DNA from: CAZFCK01 sp964517355
GTDB taxonomy: Bacteria; Desulfobacterota; Desulfovibrionia; Desulfovibrionales; Desulfovibrionaceae
Assembly (NCBI GenBank): GCA_964517355.1
Contig: CAZFCK010000193.1
Span: forward strand, 1 to 9,294
Reading direction: 5' to 3'
Length of the DNA stretch: 9,294 nt
The number at the start of each line of letters is the position of its first letter. Positions within the stretch are counted from its first letter, which is position 1. Shown piece after piece: positions 1-4,041 of this stretch. The notes beneath the pieces are model-generated. The model was not told the origin of the DNA. It worked only from the letters and a program-made list of their open reading frames with translations, and did no database searches. The position numbers were made by a program, and so were the translations under genes.

Positions 1-41
1 TTCCAGGGAAATGCATAAGATCATCTAGCGCTTTTCAAGCG

Positions 42-122
42 TGAGATGCTCTAAAAGGTTTTCCCCCGAAAATATTTATTCCATAAACCGGAAATAATAC
101 ATGGTATGGCAAGAGCATCTCA
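42..122. repeat. 11-bp perfect inverted repeat with nested dyad
   Basis: The left arm TGAGATGCTCT (42-52) is matched exactly by AGAGCATCTCA (112-122). The 59-base interior is AT-rich and holds a second, imperfect dyad, TTATTCC (76-82) against GGAAATAA (90-97). The nesting could form a branched RNA or a cruciform, or it could be a widely spaced operator pair. Function is unknown. Confidence 0.5.
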
Positions 123-192
123 ATATATTTGCGACTCCAAGACAATTAGCTTTTTGAGAAGGGTAAACCAGCGCCCTCCCCTGGAGTGAGGA

Positions 193-235
193 GCGACCCG
201 GATCCTAATTGTGAGGGGTTGCAGATCCGGGTCGC
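193..235. repeat. 12-bp perfect inverted repeat (hairpin)
   Basis: GCGACCCGGATC (193-204) pairs perfectly with GATCCGGGTCGC (224-235) around a 19-base loop. Flanking CCTCC/CTCCC at 175-180 could add pairing with GGAGG/GGGAG at 236-246. The stem is GC-rich and strong, but neither side has a T run, so it is not a standard intrinsic terminator. It could be a structured RNA element, a transcript-end stabiliser of the minus-strand operon or a protein-binding dyad. Confidence 0.55.
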
Positions 236-257
236 GGAGGTGGGAGTGAATCGAGCG

Positions 258-291
258 CATTGTTGCATAATCGCATGGTGCGGCAACAATG
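258..291. repeat. 9-bp inverted repeat with inner 4-bp stem
   Basis: CATTGTTGC (258-266) pairs with GCAACAATG (283-291). Inside, CGCA (272-275) and TGCG (279-282) form a second stem directly stacked on the right arm, capped by a 3-base loop, leaving a 5-base ATAAT bulge at 267-271. This gives 13 pairs in one bulged hairpin, 22 bases after the 193-235 hairpin. The two together suggest a structured transcript, but strand and role cannot be told from sequence. Confidence 0.5.
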
Positions 292-416
292 TACCGAATT
301 CAAAGAAGGCTTTTCTAAAAATCGTAGCGTCGATGAATGCCTAAAGGGAGAACTCGCGAACGGTCTCATTCCTGAAAAACATCACTGTATGAAACCAATC
401 CACCCCATCCGATGCT

Positions 417-1220
417 TTAATCCATAGGCAAAGTCCAATTTTTCCGCGCAACAAGGAACGTGGGTTTTATCTTGTCCGTGAGAGGCACTTTCGTGGAACC
501 GGCCTCATCATCGACATGCATGGCCACAATCCGACCAGCCACCTGCAATGACGCATCCAAGAGGAGGAGCTCCTGACCGGTGGTGACGCCGTGTTTTTCA
601 CCCAGCCCGAAAACAACTTCCCAATGATCCTTGCGCTTTGCGAGCTTGTATATCGCTCCTATGCCGCAGGCCTGAAATCGCAACTCTTCCTTGTCGTTCT
701 GCTTGTAAGCCAGATAAAGCATGAGTATGGCCAGGGGGAGTCCCACCACGACAATCCAAAGGGGTTTGAATCCGAAAAACCTTTCGCAAATGGTGGAGAC
801 ATCGTCCTGAAGATCCTTCCGGGACTTAAAGACGCGCACCGTAAAACGCGGAGTTTCGGTTTCCACTTTCACGCCTTTCTGATGCACGACAAGCGAAAAA
901 TCACCTGTCGGGGAATTGGGGGGCACAATGAGGGTGCCTCGCCACATGCGGCCTGAAAGTTCCAGAAATTCGACATGAATGAGAGGATTGTCGCTTTCAT
1001 ACAACAGGTATTCGGTCAGTTCCTCTTTTGATTTGCCCACACCCCGAAGGCGCTCAAGATCAGGCAGGGAGGAATCAAGCTTGCCGTTGATGGGAGCTTG
1101 CCCTCCATTGACGGCGCGGATGACTCCGCTTGATTCCAGCATTCCCTGACATGAATCCAGAATACCCAACATGAGTATGCAAAACAGGATTATTGCCAGA
1201 TGATTGAAACGTATTTTCAT
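417..1220 (-). CDS. Membrane-anchored protein with periplasmic and cytoplasmic domains, function unknown
   Basis: I do not recognise this 267-residue protein by name. It starts with a hydrophobic segment (residues about 8-22) ending in LDSC at 21-24. That could be a poor lipobox or simply an uncleaved anchor. A domain of roughly 125 residues follows (25-152). Then comes a clear transmembrane helix (about 153-172) and a charged C-terminal domain (173-267). The C-terminal stretch around 203-245, with GLGEKHGV, TTGQELLLLD and VAGRIVAMHV, has the pattern of small beta-barrel domains like the C-terminal domain of FlgT. That resemblance is by eye only. It is the last gene of the minus-strand operon, 31 bp after the 77-residue gene, and has no strong ribosome binding site, so it may depend on translation of its neighbour. 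It is probably a structural or signalling partner of the operon's envelope proteins. Confidence 0.8.
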   Translation of the reverse strand: MKIRFNHLAIILFCILMLGILDSCQGMLESSGVIRAVNGGQAPINGKLDSSLPDLERLRGVGKSKEELTEYLLYESDNPLIHVEFLELSGRMWRGTLIVPPNSPTGDFSLVVHQKGVKVETETPRFTVRVFKSRKDLQDDVSTICERFFGFKPLWIVVVGLPLAILMLYLAYKQNDKEELRFQACGIGAIYKLAKRKDHWEVVFGLGEKHGVTTGQELLLLDASLQVAGRIVAMHVDDEAGSTKVPLTDKIKPTFLVARKNWTLPMD

Positions 1221-1251
1221 GGGGTGCCGGCCTGTGCTGTATGTGCCTTGC

Positions 1252-1485
1252 TTAGGCTTCGCCGCAGTCGAGTTCTTCGCGTGAATCCCGCGTACGCAAT
1301 CGTCCGATAAGTATTTTGAAGAAAATCAACGTGCCGAGACAAAGCGGAACATAGGAGCGCATGAACAGGAACGGCATGTTCTCCTTGTCTTGAAAGCTGA
1401 AATAGACGCAGAGGGTAAGTTCCAGCAGCAAAAGAACGTCCATGACCAGGAGAGCGATCTTTTGTTTTGCATTGAAATGGTCCAT
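1252..1485 (-). CDS. Small inner-membrane protein with two helices, function unknown
   Basis: This 77-residue protein has two hydrophobic segments, about residues 9-30 and 40-60, joined by a short charged loop (QDKEN). A basic then acidic tail follows (RLRTRDSREELDCGEA). The positive charges after helix 2 suggest both ends face the cytoplasm. The start is supported by an AGGAG six bases before the ATG. The gene follows a strong hairpin (1534-1569), so its expression may differ from that of tauE upstream. No family is recognised. Its place between a secreted protein and a bitopic protein suggests a small subunit or anchor of an envelope complex, which is inference only. Confidence 0.75.
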   Translation of the reverse strand: MDHFNAKQKIALLVMDVLLLLELTLCVYFSFQDKENMPFLFMRSYVPLCLGTLIFFKILIGRLRTRDSREELDCGEA

Positions 1486-1533
1486 GGTGAGCTCCTCGTG
1501 GCGTTTGATGTTCTTGCAGCCTGTGGTGATGAG

Positions 1534-1569
1534 AACCGGAGCCGTCCAGGCAGGTTGACGGCTCCGGTT
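1534..1569 (-). terminator. Intra-operon hairpin (attenuator or partial terminator)
   Basis: AACCGGAGCCGTC (1534-1546) pairs perfectly with GACGGCTCCGGTT (1557-1569) around a 10-base loop. It begins about 20 bases past the stop of the 113-residue secreted protein on the minus strand. In that direction the stem is followed by TCTC rather than a T run. On the plus strand the stem runs into TTTT, but no plus-strand gene lies upstream. I read it as a partial terminator, or as a stem protecting the 3' end of the upstream part of the message. Confidence 0.55.
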
Positions 1570-1588
1570 TTGTGAGGGGTGTGAGGGA

Positions 1589-1930
1589 TTACTTTTTCAT
1601 AATGTCCTGCTTGGACACGTTCATGACCTTGATGGCCTTCTTGTTTTCGCCTTCAAGCACGTAGGCGATGCGCAAGATATCGCCACTCTCGGGTGTGATG
1701 CCGATTTTTGCGGTGGCGATGTCGAATTCGCTGATCACGCCGGTCGGCTTGCCGTACTTGTTCTCGGCGTCCATGTCGGTGTCGTATTCCTCAATGATGA
1801 GCACCTTTTTGTCGTTATCCAGACTTTTGCAGATTCCTTGCGCGACTTCCGCGGCAAAGGACAATGCCGGGAGCAGCAGCAGGGCAACGAGAATCAATCC
1901 GGCGATGGTGCTTTTGTTCGTATTGCGCAT
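1589..1930 (-). CDS. Small secreted (periplasmic) protein, function unknown
   Basis: This 113-residue protein has a textbook Sec signal peptide: a basic start, a hydrophobic core at residues 9-21 and a likely cleavage site after SFA (about 26). The mature part is about 87 residues, with one cysteine (in QGICKSL) and alternating hydrophobic/charged stretches that suggest a small beta-rich fold. An acidic segment (EEYDTDMDAE) lies in the middle. GAGGT eight bases before the ATG supports the start. It lies 26 bp after tauE and before a strong hairpin, so it is probably made together with the transporter. A role as a periplasmic binding or chaperone partner of the transporter is possible, but nothing in the sequence proves it. 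Confidence 0.8.
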   Translation of the reverse strand: MRNTNKSTIAGLILVALLLLPALSFAAEVAQGICKSLDNDKKVLIIEEYDTDMDAENKYGKPTGVISEFDIATAKIGITPESGDILRIAYVLEGENKKAIKVMNVSKQDIMKK

Positions 1931-1956
1931 GATGTATTACCTCGTGTCGTTATCGT

Positions 1957-3003
1957 CTAAACGGTGTCGCCGGCGGAAGCGTTCTTCTTCTTTTCACGCA
2001 ATTCCTGGGCCGCGCCGGTGAACATGATCTTCATGATGGCGATACAGATTATGCTGATTGTGCTGAGGATGATTACCGCGGAAAGGCTGTTGTACTTGAA
2101 CTGCTTCAGGATGATGGAAATCATGCAGCACAGCACGGCGGCGCCGAACATCAGGCGGATGCCGTAACCGCGGGCGTATTTGGTGGCCACGGTGCCGATC
2201 TGCGCGCCGATGGCTGCGCCGGTGAGCATCACGAAAACGGCGACCAGTTCGATGCGGCCCTTGTAGGCGTAAGTGAAGGCGCCGTAGAGGCCGGAAATCA
2301 TAACTTCAAAAAGGTCCGTTCCTACAGCGATATGTGTGGGGCAGCCAATGAGGTACACAAGAGCGGGCATGCGCAGCAGGCCGCCGCCGATCCCCAGAAA
2401 ACCCGCCAGAATACCGGTCAGCAGACTAACCATGATGGGCAGCCAGGCGGAGCAGGTGAAACCGGAGGCCTTAAAATGAACCATGGGAGGAATATTGATC
2501 TTATGCAGGGTCTTGTACCAGGTGAAGCCTTCGGCGCCGCGATCGCCCATTTCGCCTTTTTTCTTCTTCTGCACGGCCTTGGCGTAATCGCTGAACACCA
2601 TGAGTGAAATCAACGCCAGGAAGGCGACATACACCCAGCGCACAACCGACCCGACAAGTCCGATCCGCTCCAGGAGCATGACCAGTTGCGCGCCTATTTC
2701 TATGCCGATCATGGTGCCGACCAGCATGACCAGTCCGAGTTTGTAATCGACGTTACCGAATTTTGAGTGCCTGATGGTGGAAATCATGGATTTGCCGGCG
2801 ATATGGGCAATGTCGGTGCCGATGGCGAAGGCCATGGGAAATCCGAGAATGTTCAGGCCGGGCGTAACCATCCACGCGCCGCCCATGCCGAAGAAACCGC
2901 CGATGACGCCCACGGAAAAACCGATGAGCACGAGACCAGGCCAGAAAATATAGACACCCGCTACGGGCATGTACATGTATAACCAGCTTGCGCTTTCCAT
3001 CAT
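1957..3003 (-). CDS. TauE/SafE-family membrane transporter (probable anion exporter)
   Basis: This 348-residue polytopic protein belongs to the TauE/SafE (formerly DUF81) family, whose characterised or proposed members move sulfite, sulfoacetate or other organic anions across the inner membrane. The family's internal duplication is visible: GFFGMGGAWMVTPGL (residues 37-51) followed by AIGTD (60-64), and again GFLGIGGGLLRMPAL (201-215) followed by AVGTD (226-230). It is longer than the usual roughly 250 residues, because a polar loop of about 50 residues (139-188, with KKKKGE) separates the two halves and a lysine-rich tail ends the protein. The start is MM; AGGAG (3012-3016) lies 8 bases before the first ATG and just before the stop of the upstream gene, so translation may be coupled. 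In a sulfur-respiring host, sulfite or a sulfonate is a reasonable substrate guess, but the substrate cannot be read from sequence. Confidence 0.92.
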   Translation of the reverse strand: MMESASWLYMYMPVAGVYIFWPGLVLIGFSVGVIGGFFGMGGAWMVTPGLNILGFPMAFAIGTDIAHIAGKSMISTIRHSKFGNVDYKLGLVMLVGTMIGIEIGAQLVMLLERIGLVGSVVRWVYVAFLALISLMVFSDYAKAVQKKKKGEMGDRGAEGFTWYKTLHKINIPPMVHFKASGFTCSAWLPIMVSLLTGILAGFLGIGGGLLRMPALVYLIGCPTHIAVGTDLFEVMISGLYGAFTYAYKGRIELVAVFVMLTGAAIGAQIGTVATKYARGYGIRLMFGAAVLCCMISIILKQFKYNSLSAVIILSTISIICIAIMKIMFTGAAQELREKKKNASAGDTV

Positions 3004-3019
3004 GTCCGTATCTCCTCTC

Positions 3020-3322
3020 TTAATGTTCCACTATTTTGCGGGAAGTAAGATCCAACCCGGTGCGCGACATGATGAAGTCCATGCCGAAGCCGAGAATGCA
3101 GCCGTAAACCGCGGTGAGCACCACCGCCCAGGTGGCCATCAACGTGGGGTTGGTATTGTATACGTCAGCCAGGTAGCGCAAAAGCCCTGATTGCACGAGC
3201 CTCGTATCGGCCACAACCACCAGATCATTCGCCTTGCCGCCTGCAGCCCACAACCAAGCCGGAATCACCGCTTGCAGCGCCATTAGCATCGTGAAAACGA
3301 GTCCTACTGTCTTAGCTCTCAT
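3020..3322 (-). CDS. Small membrane protein preceding tauE, function unknown
   Basis: This 100-residue protein has an N-terminal hydrophobic segment (about residues 7-26, with AWLWA as a possible signal-peptidase site). A short periplasmic stretch (27-61) follows, then a second helix (about 62-80) and a basic/polar tail (residues 81-100, ending SRKIVEH). The start is well fixed by a perfect AGGAGG (3329-3334) six bases upstream of the ATG. The stop lies 16 bp before tauE, whose ribosome binding site falls just 3 bases after it, so the two are likely made in fixed ratio. I know of no characterised homologue. A small accessory subunit of the transporter is the most natural reading (inference). 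Confidence 0.8.
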   Translation of the reverse strand: MRAKTVGLVFTMLMALQAVIPAWLWAAGGKANDLVVVADTRLVQSGLLRYLADVYNTNPTLMATWAVVLTAVYGCILGFGMDFIMSRTGLDLTSRKIVEH

Positions 3323-3354
3323 GTACTGCCTCCTCGCCTTGTTGAAATGAAAAG

Positions 3355-3789
3355 TTATCGTACGATCAGCACAGAGCAGGGTGCGTGCGCGACCACCCGC
3401 TCCGCCACACTTCCGACCAGAAACCGCTCAAGATTGCCCTTGCCCTTGTGTCCCATGACAATCAACTCAAAGCCGTATTCCTGGGCGTAATCAACTATTT
3501 GTTCCGCGGGTGAAGGACCTTGCTGGACGGAGCCATCCACCTCGATGCTGTGGTCGCGGCCGATTTCAACAGCCTTGTCGACAACCTTTTGCGCCTCGGT
3601 CGTCATCTTTTCAGCGAACCCCGGAGGCATTTCATCCAGAACGCCCACTGTGGGCGCCACGCACAACACGCTGAGCCGGGCATTGAACAGTTTGGCCAAG
3701 CGGACAGCCTCTTCCAAGGCTTTGTGCGCGAACTTCGAGTTGTCCATTGCCACTAAGATTTTCCTGCCGTTTTCTTTTACCGGTGCCAT
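3355..3789 (-). CDS. Universal stress protein, UspA family (ATP-binding type)
   Basis: This single-domain Usp of 144 residues (from the chosen start) matches the usual 140-150. It begins with the family's first strand (KILVAMDNS, residues 10-18, with the nucleotide-contacting Asp15). It ends with the ATP-binding signature G-x2-G-x9-G-S (Gly113, Gly116, Gly126, Ser127) and a last strand, CSVLIVR. It should therefore be of the ATP-binding MJ0577 kind, a soluble dimer acting in stress adaptation. The frame stays open to an ATG at 3846, adding 19 residues (MCRMGLRK...) not typical of the family. I chose the ATG at 3789 because the fold starts about ten residues later and a GGGGT lies upstream; the longer form remains possible. 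It is first in the minus-strand operon, just downstream of a candidate sigma-54 promoter. Confidence 0.93.
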   Translation of the reverse strand: MAPVKENGRKILVAMDNSKFAHKALEEAVRLAKLFNARLSVLCVAPTVGVLDEMPPGFAEKMTTEAQKVVDKAVEIGRDHSIEVDGSVQQGPSPAEQIVDYAQEYGFELIVMGHKGKGNLERFLVGSVAERVVAHAPCSVLIVR

Positions 3790-3896
3790 TGCTTGTTTAC
3801 CCCATATGTGATTGGTTGTTGCTTTTCGGAGCCCCATCCGACACATGACACATCCAGCGAAGCTTCAAAAAAACAGCCATGCCTTAGAAACCGGTT

Positions 3897-3912
3897 AGCA
3901 ATGAGCGTTCCA
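3897..3912 (-). promoter_or_regulatory. Candidate sigma-54 (-24/-12) promoter of the usp-tauE operon
   Basis: Read on the minus strand the element is TGGAACGCTCATTGCT. Against the sigma-54 consensus TGGCACG-N4-TTGCW it has 11 of 12 conserved bases, with the invariant GG and GC exactly ten bases apart. Transcription would start near 3886, giving a leader of about 40 or 97 bases depending on the usp start. A sigma-54 type activator is encoded divergently next door, which makes a chance match less likely. Confidence 0.7.
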
Positions 3913-3923
3913 ATGCGTGATAG

Positions 3924-3953
3924 TTGACGGCATTGCGCGATTAAAGGTAACAT
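3924..3953 (+). promoter_or_regulatory. Candidate sigma-70 promoter of the regulator operon
   Basis: TTGACG (3924-3929) matches 5 of 6 bases of the -35 consensus. TAACAT (3948-3953) matches 4 of 6 bases of the -10, with an 18-base spacer. It would start transcription near 3960, leaving a leader of about 80 bases before the regulator's ATG. One copy of the CATTGCGCG repeat (3931-3939) lies inside the spacer, where a bound protein would block polymerase. This is a moderate-quality prediction. Confidence 0.4.
3931..3939 (+). promoter_or_regulatory. CATTGCGCG repeat, copy 1 (possible activator site)
   Basis: This is an exact 9-bp match to the copy at 3996-4004, with starts 65 bp apart, close to six helical turns. 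It lies about 45-55 bp upstream of the predicted sigma-54 start and within the spacer of the predicted regulator promoter. GCATTG at 3930-3935 also forms a perfect 6-bp dyad with CAATGC at 3911-3916, which touches the -24 element. Its role as an enhancer or operator half-site is inferred. Confidence 0.4.
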
Positions 3954-3995
3954 CCTTTGTAAAAGGCAAGATACAACGGCGGGCAAGCGCGAAAA

Positions 3996-4004
3996 CATTG
4001 CGCG
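3996..4004 (+). promoter_or_regulatory. CATTGCGCG repeat, copy 2 (possible upstream activator site)
   Basis: This second exact copy lies about 110-118 bp upstream of the predicted sigma-54 start, within the usual 80-200 bp range for enhancer sites of such activators. It also falls in the untranslated leader of the regulator gene. An adjacent GCGCG at 3988-3992 may extend it into an imperfect dyad. Role inferred from position and repetition. Confidence 0.4.
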
Positions 4005-4041
4005 TTCACAAGCACTATATCCTTAAGAGGTTTATTTCTCG

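Larger units (their letters stand above)
1..416. other. Gene-free left region with several inverted repeats
   Basis: No open frame here has both a ribosome binding site and a recognisable product. What stands out is structure: dyads at 42-52/112-122, 193-204/224-235 and 258-266/283-291, plus a small hairpin at 29-41 (CGCTT, 3-base loop, AAGCG). The region lies downstream of the minus-strand operon that ends at 417, so it may carry its 3' end and the control region of a gene beyond the window. No stem is followed by a clear T run on either strand, so I cannot name a classical terminator. Confidence 0.6.

Noticed and set aside
101..122. TGGCAAGAGCATCTCA as a sigma-54 promoter on the plus strand
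   Set aside because: The -12 half is TCTCA rather than TTGCA, lacking the essential GC.
101..157. 18-residue open frame on the plus strand
   Set aside because: Too short, no ribosome binding site, no recognisable peptide.
193..235. Calling the 12-bp hairpin the intrinsic terminator of the minus-strand operon
   Set aside because: On the minus strand the stem is followed by TCCTCACTCC, not by a T run, and it is nearly 200 bases past the last stop codon.
275..427. 50-residue open frame on the plus strand (MVRQQCTEFK...) in the left intergenic region
   Set aside because: It has no ribosome binding site, starts inside a hairpin loop and runs antisense into the end of the 267-residue gene; nothing familiar in the product. 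Kept only as a weak possibility.
591..956. 121-residue open frame opposite the 267-residue membrane protein
   Set aside because: Antisense shadow without ribosome binding site; the minus-strand frame has membrane helices and operon context.
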